This document shows positions 1 to 7,182 of a DNA stretch of 13,819 nucleotides, one piece after another. The notes below the pieces were generated by a model. The model was not told where the DNA came from, did not search any database, and saw only the letters and a program-made list of their open reading frames with translations. The first letter of the stretch is position 1. Each line of letters opens with the position of its first letter. The position numbers and the translations under genes are program-made. This DNA is from F23-B02 sp963632825. GTDB taxonomy: Bacteria > Bacillota > Clostridia > Oscillospirales > Oscillospiraceae. Location of the stretch: positions 1 to 13,819 of the forward strand of contig CAVGWF010000090.1 of NCBI GenBank assembly GCA_963632825.1. Direction: 5' to 3'.

Positions 1-76
1 GCATAAAACGGCTTTCGGGACGGGCTGCCCATGCTACCCGAGCGGTTCGTCTCCGAGGGCTATAAATAAAAAAACC

Positions 77-106
77 TTGACAGGGCAAAAGCATATCGTA
101 TATAAT
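77..106 (+). promoter_or_regulatory. sigma-A promoter of the rpmH operon
   Basis: A perfect -35 TTGACA (77-82) and a perfect -10 TATAAT (101-106) are separated by 18 bp. Transcription should start near 112-114, giving a leader of about 90 nt before rpmH. It is the only strong promoter seen ahead of the housekeeping operon, so rpmH through acpP is probably driven mainly from here. Bases 1-76 contain no gene, DnaA box or tRNA that I can recognise. Confidence 0.85.
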
Positions 107-176
107 AAACTTCCGATGCCTGTTGGTATCGGAGGTTTTAATTTGTCAACTGCTTTGAGCTCCGGCTCAATGTTGA
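107..176 (+). promoter_or_regulatory. two-hairpin structured leader of rpmH
   Basis: Two inverted repeats fill the leader. The first pairs 107-120 with 125-138 around the loop TGTT (14 pairs including two G-U) and is followed by TTTTAATTTG-like sequence, so it somewhat resembles a terminator. The second pairs 155-160 with 165-170 around TCCG, a C(UNCG)G-type tetraloop, and can be extended by 146-150 with 172-176. The ribosome site AAAGGAG (188-193) lies just downstream. An autoregulatory or attenuating leader is possible. The pairing is visible; the function is inference. Confidence 0.5.
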
Positions 177-203
177 GTATTATTCTGAAAGGAGTGCACA
201 AAC

Positions 204-338
204 ATGCTGCGTACCTACCAGCCCAAGAAGCGTCAGCGCAAGAAAGAGCACGGCTTCCGCAAAAGAATGGCCACCGCAAATGGCCGCAAGGTCCTTGCCC
301 GCCGCAGAGCAAAGGGCAGAGCAAAGCTGAGCGCCTGA
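204..338 (+). CDS. rpmH: 50S ribosomal protein L34
   Basis: Encodes bacterial ribosomal protein bL34, a very small basic protein of the large ribosomal subunit that binds 23S rRNA. The product has 44 residues, the usual family length, and shows the signature start MLRTYQPKKRQRKK, then HGFRKRM and the basic tail ARRRAKGRAKLSA. The ATG at 204 follows AAAGGAG with normal spacing and the reading frame ends at TGA 336-338. It is the first gene of the operon, ahead of rnpA, the near-universal bacterial arrangement. Expression is likely set by the sigma-A promoter at 77-106 and the structured leader. A longer open frame overlaps it but is not coding. Confidence 0.97.
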   Translation: MLRTYQPKKRQRKKEHGFRKRMATANGRKVLARRRAKGRAKLSA

Positions 339-360
339 TTTGGCAGCTCCGAGCAGGAAA

Positions 361-409
361 AGCAAATAAATTTTTAGGGCGGCTAACCTCCGCCCTTAAT
401 GTGTTTGCT
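361..409 (+). promoter_or_regulatory. intercistronic hairpin between rpmH and rnpA
   Basis: A 7-bp GC-rich stem AGGGCGG/CCGCCCT (376-382 with 390-396) sits in the 100-bp gap, flanked by an outer 6-bp stem AGCAAA/TTTGCT (361-366 with 404-409). No long T run follows, so it is not a full intrinsic terminator. It could act as a partial attenuator or a processing/stability element that keeps L34 output above RnpA output. Structure is seen; role is inferred. Confidence 0.4.
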
Positions 410-438
410 GATAAAAACGGAAAGCAAGGGTGGAATAA

Positions 439-786
439 TTGGATTTCAGGTCAACTCTGAAAAAGAATTATGAGTTCAAACGGCTTTATAACAAAGGCAA
501 GACCGCCGTTACGCCCTATATGGTCGTGTATGTCCTCAAAACGCAGCGGGGTCACCGCCGCGTGGGCTACACCGTGTCCACAAAGCTGGGCAAGGCAGTC
601 GTGCGCAACCGCGTGCGGCGCAGACTCAGGGAGATATACAGGCTAAACTCCGACAAGCTCATTGCAAGCGCGGATATCGTCATCGTTGCACGCAGCCGCT
701 GCGTCGATGGCGATTACGCCAAGATGGAGCGTGCCTTCCTGCACGCCTGCGAAGAGCTTGAGCTGCTAAGAGGTGAAGAGCAATGA
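439..786 (+). CDS. rnpA: ribonuclease P protein component
   Basis: The protein subunit of RNase P, which assists the catalytic RNA (rnpB, not in this window) in removing the 5' leader of precursor tRNAs. The 115-residue product has normal length and carries the family RNR region KAVVRNRVRRRLRE (about residues 52-65), preceded by RRVGYTVSTKLG. Translation starts at TTG 439, supported by the AAGGGTGG-type ribosome site just upstream and by homology beginning at DFRSTLKKNYEFKRLY. A rare start codon fits low production relative to L34. Its TGA overlaps the ATG of yidD in an ATGA arrangement, suggesting coupled translation. Confidence 0.96.
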   Translation: MDFRSTLKKNYEFKRLYNKGKTAVTPYMVVYVLKTQRGHRRVGYTVSTKLGKAVVRNRVRRRLREIYRLNSDKLIASADIVIVARSRCVDGDYAKMERAFLHACEELELLRGEEQ

Positions 787-1001
787 AAAGGCTTCTTCTC
801 GCGCTTATCCGCATTTATCAGAAATACGTCTCCCCGGCATTTCCGCCGAGGTGCAGATTTATCCCGACCTGCTCACAGTATGCCGTTGAGGCCATCGAGA
901 AATACGGGGCCTTGAAGGGCGGCTGGCTCGCCCTGAAGCGGCTGTCGAGGTGTCATCCTTTTCACCTCGGCGAACACGATTTCTTCGATCCCGTTCCCTG
1001 A
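783..1001 (+). CDS. yidD: membrane protein insertion efficiency factor YidD
   Basis: A small membrane-associated protein of the YidD family, thought to help YidC and Sec insert proteins into the cytoplasmic membrane. The 72 residues start with an amphipathic helix (MKRLLLALIRIYQKYVSP), followed by the family core CRFIPTCSQYAVEAIEKYG and a closing RCHPF motif, with the three conserved cysteines present. The ATG at 783 overlaps the end of rnpA by 4 bp. Length and gene position between rnpA and yidC are canonical. No separate promoter is seen, so it should be co-transcribed with its neighbours. Confidence 0.95.
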   Translation: MKRLLLALIRIYQKYVSPAFPPRCRFIPTCSQYAVEAIEKYGALKGGWLALKRLSRCHPFHLGEHDFFDPVP

Positions 1002-1028
1002 CGAGGATCGGAATACAAGGAGAAACTT

Positions 1029-2285
1029 ATGTCACTATGGGATATTATAGTCTGGCCGTTTGCCAGACTGCTGGAGATCCTCTATAACTGGACCGACAGC
1101 TACGGTCTTGCCGTTATACTCTTCGCTCTCGTGGTCAATCTGATCCTCCTGCCGTTCATGGCAAAGAGCAAGAAGGGCATGATGAAGACCACCCGAATCC
1201 AGCCCCAGCTCAAGGAGCTGGAGAAAAAGCATAGGGGCAACCAGCAGAAGTATCAGCAGGAAGTCATGAAGCTGTACAAGGAGCAGGGCGCAAGCCCCAC
1301 CTCCGGCTGCCTGTGGTCACTGCTGCCATTCCCGATACTCATCGCTCTGTACGGCGTTATCCGTCAGCCTCTCGGCTACATGATGGGTCTGAGCAGCGAG
1401 AGCGTCGAAAAGCTCACCGAATGGGCGGCCAAGAACGCGGGCTTTGTTGCCTCAAAGCAGGGTACCTACGATCAGATAGGTGTCGCCGATGCTATCCACA
1501 AGAACTGGGACGCGGTCGTAAACGCGCTCGGCAACTTTGACGGGAAGCTTCTCGACATCGACTACAGCTTTCTCGGCATGAACCTCGGCACGATCCCCGA
1601 CTGGAAGATCTGGAACTATGATTTTTCGAGCGCCGATATCTTTGCGAACATCGGCCTGTTCCTTATCCCCCTGATCGCAGCGTTCCTTTCATGGGCCTCG
1701 ATGAGGATCAGCCAGGCGACCAATCCTCCCCAGGCAGGACAGGCGGCAATGAGCATGAAGACCATGAACCTCATGATGCCCCTTATGTCCGTCTGGATCT
1801 GCTTCATCATGCCTGCGGCTCTCGGCGTTTACTGGATCGCCAACAGCTGCTTCGGCATCGTCCGTGATCTTATACTCACCAAGTACTACAAGCGCAAGCT
1901 CGATATCGAGGACGCGGAGCGTATCGCGGCACAGAAGGAGAAGGACGAGGAGCGTGCACGCCGCCATGAGGAGCACGAGCAGCTCAAGGCGGAGGGCGCA
2001 ACTACCCGCAACAACAACACCAGCAAGAAGAAAATGCAGGCTCAGCAGAAGCAGGCCGACGCGGAGCGCATCGCGGCAAGCGAAAGAGCCGAGCGTGAGG
2101 CACGCCTCGAAAAGCTCGGCATAGATAAGCCCGAGAACCCCTCTCAGGTCGGCAAGCGCCGCTACGCCAGAGGCAGAGCTTACGACCCCGACCGCTACGC
2201 CAATGAAATGCCGGCAGCAGCGCCCGAGGAGGAAGCTCAGACCGAGGAAGAGCCTGAACAGTCACAGGAGAATAGTGAAACATGA
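1029..2285 (+). CDS. yidC: membrane protein insertase YidC/Oxa1
   Basis: Inserts proteins into the cytoplasmic membrane, alone or with SecYEG. The 418-residue Gram-positive-type protein lacks the large periplasmic domain of proteobacterial YidC. It has hydrophobic segments near 24-42, then a cytoplasmic basic coiled-coil hairpin (about 45-95), a helix after PTSGCLWSLLPFPILIALYG, and two or more C-terminal helices. It ends in a long charged tail (about 290-418) rich in Lys, Arg, Glu and Ala that could bind ribosomes. The residue aligning with the conserved groove arginine before the LLPF-type motif appears to be Asn37 (VVNLILLPF). The start ATG follows AAGGAG. The first helix has no lipobox, unlike many Bacillus homologues. 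The ATGA at 2282-2285 couples it to jag. Confidence 0.95.
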   Translation: MSLWDIIVWPFARLLEILYNWTDSYGLAVILFALVVNLILLPFMAKSKKGMMKTTRIQPQLKELEKKHRGNQQKYQQEVMKLYKEQGASPTSGCLWSLLPFPILIALYGVIRQPLGYMMGLSSESVEKLTEWAAKNAGFVASKQGTYDQIGVADAIHKNWDAVVNALGNFDGKLLDIDYSFLGMNLGTIPDWKIWNYDFSSADIFANIGLFLIPLIAAFLSWASMRISQATNPPQAGQAAMSMKTMNLMMPLMSVWICFIMPAALGVYWIANSCFGIVRDLILTKYYKRKLDIEDAERIAAQKEKDEERARRHEEHEQLKAEGATTRNNNTSKKKMQAQQKQADAERIAASERAEREARLEKLGIDKPENPSQVGKRRYARGRAYDPDRYANEMPAAAPEEEAQTEEEPEQSQENSET

Positions 2286-3049
2286 TAAAGTCTTTGGAAA
2301 CCACAGGCCGCACCGAGGATGAAGCCATCGCAGCAGCCCTGAAGGAACTCGGACTTGAGCGCGACGATGTTTCCGTAACCGTCGTCGAGCGTGCAAAATC
2401 CGGATTTCTGGGCATAGGCGCGTCTCCGGCGGTCGTGCGCGTCGAGTACGAAGCTCCCGACGAGCCTGAGACCGAGGCAGAGCCCGAGGTCGAGAAGGCA
2501 GCACCCGCTGCCAAGGCCAAAGCTCCCGAAAAGGCTGAGGCAAAGCCCGCTGCAAGCGGCGAGTTTGCCGATATAAGAGCCTTCCTTGAGGGACTTCTCG
2601 AGCGCATGGATGTCAAGGCCGATATCGAGATCAGCCGCCGCGACGGCAAGAGCATTGCCGTCAACCTCTCGGGCCCCAACATGGGCGCGGTCATAGGCCG
2701 CAGGGGTGAGACTCTCGATGCCATCCAGCACCTGACCAACTACGTCATCAACCGCGGCAGCGACAAGCATATGCACATCTGCGTCGATGCCGAGAGCTAC
2801 CGTGCAAAGCGCGAGGAATCGCTCGTCCGCCTTGCCGAGAAGATGGCGGCAAAGGTCATAAAGTATAAGCGCAGCATGGCGCTTGAGCCGATGAACAGCT
2901 ACGAGCGTCACATTATCCACGCCGCCCTTCAGGACTATGAGGGCGTAACCACAAGCTCAACCGGCACAGAGCCCAACCGCCGCGTCGTCGTATCCTACGA
3001 CCGTCCGCAGAACACGGGCAATAAGCCGCAGAGCCGTGAATGGGCATAA
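2282..3049 (+). CDS. khpB: RNA-binding protein Jag/KhpB (Jag_N-KH-R3H)
   Basis: A cytoplasmic RNA-binding protein of the Jag/EloR/KhpB family; in other Firmicutes it works with KhpA on small-RNA binding, cell elongation and division. The 255 residues show three domains: Jag_N (about 1-55, with the family motif KSGFLGIG at 40-46), an Ala/Pro/Glu-rich linker (about 58-93), a KH domain with the GxxG loop GRRG at 139-142, and an R3H domain with R209-x3-H213 in SYERHIIHAAL. The start ATG overlaps the yidC stop. Position after yidC is the standard Gram-positive order. acpP follows after only 24 bp. Confidence 0.94.
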   Translation: MIKSLETTGRTEDEAIAAALKELGLERDDVSVTVVERAKSGFLGIGASPAVVRVEYEAPDEPETEAEPEVEKAAPAAKAKAPEKAEAKPAASGEFADIRAFLEGLLERMDVKADIEISRRDGKSIAVNLSGPNMGAVIGRRGETLDAIQHLTNYVINRGSDKHMHICVDAESYRAKREESLVRLAEKMAAKVIKYKRSMALEPMNSYERHIIHAALQDYEGVTTSSTGTEPNRRVVVSYDRPQNTGNKPQSREWA

Positions 3050-3073
3050 GAAGATATATTGGAGGAATAAATT

Positions 3074-3301
3074 ATGATACTTGAAAAGATACAGCAGATC
3101 CTTGCACAGCAGTTCGAAGTATCCGCAGGCAGCATTTCCGAAGATACCAATATCGTTGATGACCTCGGCGCGGATTCGCTTGACGTTGTCGAGCTCATCA
3201 TGTCCGTTGAGGACGAGTTCGGCATCCAGATCCCCGATGAGGACGCAGCGGAGCTGCCCACCGTCGGCAAGATCGTCGAATACATCGAAGCAAGACAGTA
3301 A
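3074..3301 (+). CDS. acpP: acyl carrier protein
   Basis: Carries the growing acyl chain on a 4'-phosphopantetheine arm during type II fatty acid synthesis. The 75-residue acidic protein contains the attachment motif GADSLDVVEL, with the modified serine at residue 35, and the typical closing segment LPTVGKIVEYIE. Length is normal. The start ATG follows GGAGGAATAAATT. It is the last gene of the operon and sits directly ahead of a strong terminator. An acp gene behind jag is unusual: no fab genes surround it, so it may be a primary AcpP placed here for high expression or a second copy. Confidence 0.95.
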   Translation: MILEKIQQILAQQFEVSAGSISEDTNIVDDLGADSLDVVELIMSVEDEFGIQIPDEDAAELPTVGKIVEYIEARQ

Positions 3302-3312
3302 AAAATCGCATT

Positions 3313-3345
3313 AAAAAATCCCGTCCGAGAGGACGGGATTTTTTT
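3313..3345 (+). terminator. intrinsic terminator after acpP, probably bidirectional
   Basis: An 8-bp GC-rich stem (3319-3326 with 3331-3338) closes a GAGA tetraloop and is followed by seven T. Six A precede it, so the same hairpin has a U tract when read on the - strand. It can therefore also stop transcription of the convergent ABC operon ending at 3451. Confidence 0.9.
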
Positions 3346-3352
3346 ACTGCTG

Positions 3353-3370
3353 ATATTTGCAAGCAAATAT
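3353..3370. repeat. 18-bp near-perfect palindrome
   Basis: ATATTTGC and its exact complement GCAAATAT are separated by only AA. It lies in the 3' region between the convergent acpP and DUF5028-like genes. The very short loop is more like a protein-binding site than an RNA hairpin. No role can be assigned. Confidence 0.35.
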
Positions 3371-3450
3371 TTAATATTATTCCCTAATCGAATAAACACA
3401 TTCCGACAGCTGCGATACTTATGTGCACATTATATTGCAAGGTTCTGATC

Positions 3451-4089
3451 CTACATCTCCGCGTCCGGCAGGGAGAGATACACCTCATACGGATACTGGG
3501 ACACCATCAGCTTCGGCGGGTGGGACAGGAGATAATCGGTAGAGACAGCCCAGACGGAGCCGGAATTTATCAGAAACGGCAGCTCAAGCTCGATCTTTTT
3601 GCCGCTGCCGATGGAAAACATGAAGTTCCCGTCAAGGATGGCATTAAAGCCCTCGAGCTTGTTGATCTCATAGCTGAAGCTGCAGTAATAATCACTGCCC
3701 ACCAGCTCGAAGCTTGACAGATCGATCGAATTCTTTAAGGGGTCGTTATCGCCGTCAAACCAGAAAACTGCATCCAGAATATAAGCATACTGATATTGGC
3801 GGCTTACGTCCGCCGCAGCATAAAAGCTGTCGTCACAGCCGTACTTTGCCAAAAGGTCCGACATTTTAACAATGCGTGCGCCGGTCACCTTGACATGATA
3901 CCCGCTCAGGTCGGCATAGCCGACATTATAATATCCGGGCACGAGCTCGACCTCCTCGCCGACCTTGTACTCTATCGTCTCAGGCGATGCATATTTTACG
4001 ATCTCCGAAGTGTTCACCGCATAGACCCTGTACCCGTAAGCGGCAAGCAGGGCGGCGATCAGTGCTGCCACGATCCATTTTCGCTTCAT
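3451..4089 (-). CDS. membrane-anchored DUF5028-like protein of the ABC operon
   Basis: A 212-residue protein with a short basic N terminus and one hydrophobic segment (about 5-23) acting as a signal anchor, followed by an extracytoplasmic domain rich in beta-type sequence. The start MKRKW...YGYRVYAVN and the later EYKVGEEVELVPG resemble what I recall of DUF5028, a family found beside ABC transporters in Clostridia; this is from memory and not checked. The ATG overlaps the stop of the ATPase gene by 4 bp, so it is the last gene of the operon. It resembles an accessory or immunity-type subunit in general layout. Exact function is unknown. Read-through is probably stopped at the bidirectional terminator 3313-3345. 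Confidence 0.8.
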   Translation of the reverse strand: MKRKWIVAALIAALLAAYGYRVYAVNTSEIVKYASPETIEYKVGEEVELVPGYYNVGYADLSGYHVKVTGARIVKMSDLLAKYGCDDSFYAAADVSRQYQYAYILDAVFWFDGDNDPLKNSIDLSSFELVGSDYYCSFSYEINKLEGFNAILDGNFMFSIGSGKKIELELPFLINSGSVWAVSTDYLLSHPPKLMVSQYPYEVYLSLPDAEM

Positions 4090-4760
4090 AGCGCCACCTC
4101 TGAAAACACACCGTCGTCTCCCTTTACAAGATGATGTGCAAGCTTGCCGCCGACTATCCTGAATATCTCGTCGGAGGCTTCGCTCAAAAGCCCATAGTCA
4201 TGGCAGGCAAGGATTATCAGCGCACCACGCACCTTTTCCTGCCTGATGATACCGGCCACTGTCTCAACGCCCGATTCGTCCAGCGATATAAACGGCTCGT
4301 CGAGCAGGATAAGCCCCGGCCTTTCCATAACGGCGCATGCGATGCCGAGGCGCTGGCGCATACCGAGGGAGTACTTGCCGTATTTTTTGCCGGCGTTTTC
4401 GGACAGGCCGACACGCTCCAGTGCGGAGAGGACATCTTCCTTTCCAATCTTACCCGAAATGCCGGCAAGCATCTCTAAATTCTGATATCCCGAGTAGCTG
4501 TTTAAAAAGGCCGGATTTTCTATCAGAAGCCCCATGCTTTCGGGGAAGCTGTTCTCGCCCGCCAGAGCCTTGCCGTCAACCGAAATCGTTCCCTTTGTCG
4601 GATGTATAAGGCCGGACACCAGCCGCATCAGCATAGTTTTGCCGCAGCCGTTTATGCCCTGAAAGCCGTATACTCTGCCGGACTCCAGCTCCATGCTGAC
4701 ATCTTCTATTACATTTGTATTGCCGAAGGTTTTGGTCACATTGTCAACTACGATCTTCAT
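4086..4760 (-). CDS. ABC transporter ATP-binding protein, BcrA type
   Basis: The cytoplasmic ATPase powering the two permeases upstream in the operon. The 224 residues carry Walker A GINGCGKT (35-42), the signature SLGMRQR (131-137), Walker B LILLDEP (150-156) and the H-loop His187 (ACHD). Where many ABC proteins have a Q-loop glutamine, this one has LLIENPAF (78-85), typical of the BcrA/LanF (bacitracin and lantibiotic immunity) group. The chosen start MKIVVDNVTK at 4760 follows GAGGAGG; an in-frame upstream ATG at 4844 would add 28 unrelated residues encoded inside the permease gene and was rejected. It starts 11 bp after the permease stop, and its own stop overlaps the next gene. Confidence 0.93.
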   Translation of the reverse strand: MKIVVDNVTKTFGNTNVIEDVSMELESGRVYGFQGINGCGKTMLMRLVSGLIHPTKGTISVDGKALAGENSFPESMGLLIENPAFLNSYSGYQNLEMLAGISGKIGKEDVLSALERVGLSENAGKKYGKYSLGMRQRLGIACAVMERPGLILLDEPFISLDESGVETVAGIIRQEKVRGALIILACHDYGLLSEASDEIFRIVGGKLAHHLVKGDDGVFSEVAL

Positions 4761-4771
4761 GCTTTTCCTCC

Positions 4772-5632
4772 TCACAGTATATCCATCCTGACGATCCTGT
4801 AGCGCCCTATGACGATGGCGGCCAGTGCGGCCGCCGCCGAGCAAAGCAGACCTGACGCACAGTCAAAATTATAAACTCCGACTGCCGCAGAACGCAGCGG
4901 CATGGCATAATTAGCTATGAACAGCGGAGATACGCACAGCACCGCGGCGACAAGATACGCACAGATGATCATATATGCAAACACCGGCTTCATAAACAGG
5001 GTCAGCGTCATCTGCACAAGGCAGAGGACGGCGCTTATAATAAACGGCATAAGGCACAGCGCGGAAAGCATCTGAAGGCTCGTGACCTCCGCCGGTATAA
5101 ACGCTGCCTTGAATTGCTCCGCAAATATGGTTTCGTCGGGTATTAAGGACAGATCAAAGCCGCACGCAAAGCAAAGCAGCGCAAGGAGCACATATATGAT
5201 AATGAAATATATAAACACGGCTGCGACGCTCAGGACGCACTTGGATATCCACCAGCGGCTTTTGCTGCGAAGTCTGGTGATGACCTGTATTCCGCCGCCG
5301 CCGAGATCACGGGTGGCGTTGTCCAGCGTCAGATAGCAGGGAACGATATTGAGCAGAAACCACATTGTGGGAAAGATAAAGCCGTTCATGCCCGCCGATT
5401 CCTGAGCTGCCGGCAGATCCGCTCCAAGCTCGATGAGAATGACATCGGCAAAGGAGAGCGGAAGATTAAAAACATTGTCCACAGTGTCGGTCAGAGATAC
5501 TGACAGGGTAACGGCATCAATGATAAGCCCTGCGAATATAAACGCAGCCAGCAGCACGGCAAACAGATACTTCTTCATTGACTCAAGGATGCCGAACCTC
5601 AAGTCATATCTTATGGCCTTAAACAATTTCAC
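4772..5632 (-). CDS. ABC-2 type permease (second permease of the operon)
   Basis: A 286-residue integral membrane protein with about six hydrophobic segments (roughly 22-44, 84-102, 132-158, 188-212, 216-240, 258-277), the layout of ABC-2 family permeases. A basic cytoplasmic loop, RLRSKSRWWISK (120-131), precedes the third segment and probably contacts the ATPase. Translation starts at GTG 5632, preceded by AAAGGAG at good spacing; the gene overlaps the previous permease by 14 bp. Two different permeases, an ATPase and accessory proteins suggest export or removal of a peptide or antibiotic. The substrate cannot be read from the sequence. Confidence 0.87.
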   Translation of the reverse strand: MKLFKAIRYDLRFGILESMKKYLFAVLLAAFIFAGLIIDAVTLSVSLTDTVDNVFNLPLSFADVILIELGADLPAAQESAGMNGFIFPTMWFLLNIVPCYLTLDNATRDLGGGGIQVITRLRSKSRWWISKCVLSVAAVFIYFIIIYVLLALLCFACGFDLSLIPDETIFAEQFKAAFIPAEVTSLQMLSALCLMPFIISAVLCLVQMTLTLFMKPVFAYMIICAYLVAAVLCVSPLFIANYAMPLRSAAVGVYNFDCASGLLCSAAAALAAIVIGRYRIVRMDIL

Positions 5633-6485
5633 GCTTTTCTCCTTTCCTCAGCCCGAAAACAAGAGCCACGGCAGCGAAAATCGCGAGCCACGCGATCAGA
5701 ACATAGGATTTTGCCGCATTGTTGGGTGGTACGGAGTGCATAAGATTAAGCGGAGATATCTCAACAAAGCAAATATAATTCAGGCAATTGCGTGCTGCGT
5801 CGCACAATATCACGGCGATATACGGAACGATGAGCGCTGCAACGCGCTTTTCGCTGTAAAGAGATACGACAATGGGCAGGCAGGCAAAGCAGCCTGCGAA
5901 CAGAAAATCAATGCCGATGTACACCAGCATATACAAAAGCGGATGTAAATACGCCATTGAAGAAAGCATATCTCCGTGCAAAATACTGTAATACATGTTG
6001 TTATAGGGATGCGGTTCAATGGCGGGGACGATGGCTGCCGTTATCATCAGGCTGAACAGCAGCGCGAGCGCCACCGCAGCGCCGCCGGATGCAAAAGCGG
6101 CGATAAGCTTTGCCGAAAAGTATCTTCTCCTGCCGACGCGGGGAACGATAAGCTTCAGATAACCGTTGTTTATCTCCTCCGAGCAGCTCCAGCCGCAGGG
6201 CAGGATCGCAATCAGCGGCACAAGATAGAAGAATACGACCGAGCTTGTACCTATCTTTGCACCCAGCCATTGGTTGTATAAAGTTGTGCTGTCCAGACCG
6301 TCTATAGGTACGGCATTATTGGCAATGCATTCTTTTATATACTCAGCTGTTCCGCCTTCTCCGTAAAAGGAGACCGCAGTGGTGCAGGCGCAGATACCGG
6401 CCAGAACCATGCCGATCAGCAGGGCTGCTATAAACCAGCGGCTGCAAAACGCTTTTTTAAGCTCCAGCTTCAGCAGCCGTCTCAT
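5619..6485 (-). CDS. ABC-2 type permease (first permease of the operon)
   Basis: A 288-residue integral membrane protein with an N-terminal basic helix (MRRLLKLELKKAF) followed by about six hydrophobic segments (near 17-39, 82-100, 128-153, 183-208, 214-232, 262-279). Between segments two and three a cytoplasmic loop, PRVGRRRYFSAK (115-126), matches the equivalent basic loop in the partner permease, suggesting the two form a heterodimer. The start ATG overlaps the lipoprotein stop by 4 bp and the stop overlaps the next gene by 14 bp, so translation is probably coupled. BcrB/LanEG-type transporters share this layout. Substrate unknown. Confidence 0.87.
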   Translation of the reverse strand: MRRLLKLELKKAFCSRWFIAALLIGMVLAGICACTTAVSFYGEGGTAEYIKECIANNAVPIDGLDSTTLYNQWLGAKIGTSSVVFFYLVPLIAILPCGWSCSEEINNGYLKLIVPRVGRRRYFSAKLIAAFASGGAAVALALLFSLMITAAIVPAIEPHPYNNMYYSILHGDMLSSMAYLHPLLYMLVYIGIDFLFAGCFACLPIVVSLYSEKRVAALIVPYIAVILCDAARNCLNYICFVEISPLNLMHSVPPNNAAKSYVLIAWLAIFAAVALVFGLRKGEKREIV

Positions 6486-7144
6486 AGGACACCTTCTATC
6501 TTCATCTTTTCCATCGTTATGTCGTTGGCCAGATAGAGCGCTCCGCCATCTTTTTTCAAGGAAGAAATATCTCTATCCGAAAGGCCGAATGCAAGCACCA
6601 CATCCAGCGTCTCTCCAGCGTTCGGCAGCTTATATTCAAAATACCGTTTTACATCCGAATTCTGCACCCCTCCCAGATTAAAATACACCGGCGGAATGGG
6701 TAGCTCTTCCGCGCTGCTTTTGCTGTACATGCAGAAATCATTTATAAGTAAGCTGTCTTGTATCTCCTTTGCACTCTCCTCGTCAGTTGCCGCGACATCG
6801 ACATCAATATTTTCAATCGTTATGGAGACCGTGAGATAGTGGTCGTATATATGGTTTCCCGACTTGTTATAGTCTGCCTCGGCTATTCCTGCCTCGTCGA
6901 GACTGTCTGACATTCTGATCTCGTTTATGCGGTAATTTACCTGCCCGAAGCCGCCGAGGTTTTTCTGAAATATGCCGTCAGCCCCGACATTTTCATAGTC
7001 GTCAATAGTCGGACCTCCGCCGGATCCATTGTCGGTTCTGTCCGAGAGACGATCGCTGTTGACCTCCGTCTGCCCGCAGGCCGAGCATAATATAAGCGCA
7101 AAGGCCGCGCAGAGCATGATTGAAATCATTCTTTTTAATGACAT
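6482..7144 (-). CDS. lipoprotein of the ABC operon
   Basis: A 220-residue exported protein with a signal sequence (about 1-22) ending in CSAC, which makes Cys23 the likely lipidated residue; the -3 position is Cys rather than the usual Leu, so the lipobox is slightly off consensus. A Ser/Asp/Gly-rich linker follows (about 26-46), then a domain beginning VNYRINEIRMSDSL with beta-strand-like sequence. It is preceded by CAGGAGG in good position and overlaps the first permease by 4 bp. By position it is an extracellular partner of the transporter, perhaps for substrate capture or immunity. The general form resembles DUF4352/DUF5028-type lipoproteins, which I could not verify. Confidence 0.8.
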   Translation of the reverse strand: MSLKRMISIMLCAAFALILCSACGQTEVNSDRLSDRTDNGSGGGPTIDDYENVGADGIFQKNLGGFGQVNYRINEIRMSDSLDEAGIAEADYNKSGNHIYDHYLTVSITIENIDVDVAATDEESAKEIQDSLLINDFCMYSKSSAEELPIPPVYFNLGGVQNSDVKRYFEYKLPNAGETLDVVLAFGLSDRDISSLKKDGGALYLANDITMEKMKIEGVL

Positions 7145-7182
7145 AAATGCAAAACCTCCTGTTTTGGACTGCTATTTAGAAA

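Noticed and set aside
1..76. Possible tRNA 3' end or DnaA boxes at the left edge (GGTTCGTCTCC-like stretch)
   Set aside because: The T-loop pattern is not met, no acceptor pairing is seen, and no TTATNCACA box occurs.
34..324. Long open frames on both strands across the rpmH leader and rpmH (34-324 -, 77-460 +)
   Set aside because: They overlap the certain rpmH gene and its promoter, lack good ribosome sites and have no family-like sequence.
2002..2920. Long - strand open frames opposite yidC/jag (2002-2739 and 2237-2920)
   Set aside because: They lie antisense to well-identified genes; their composition is the mirror of GC-rich codon use and they look low-complexity.
4761..4844. Upstream ATG extending the ABC ATPase by 28 residues
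   Set aside because: The extension lies within the permease gene, is unlike the family and lacks a ribosome site; the ATG at 4760 has GAGGAGG upstream.
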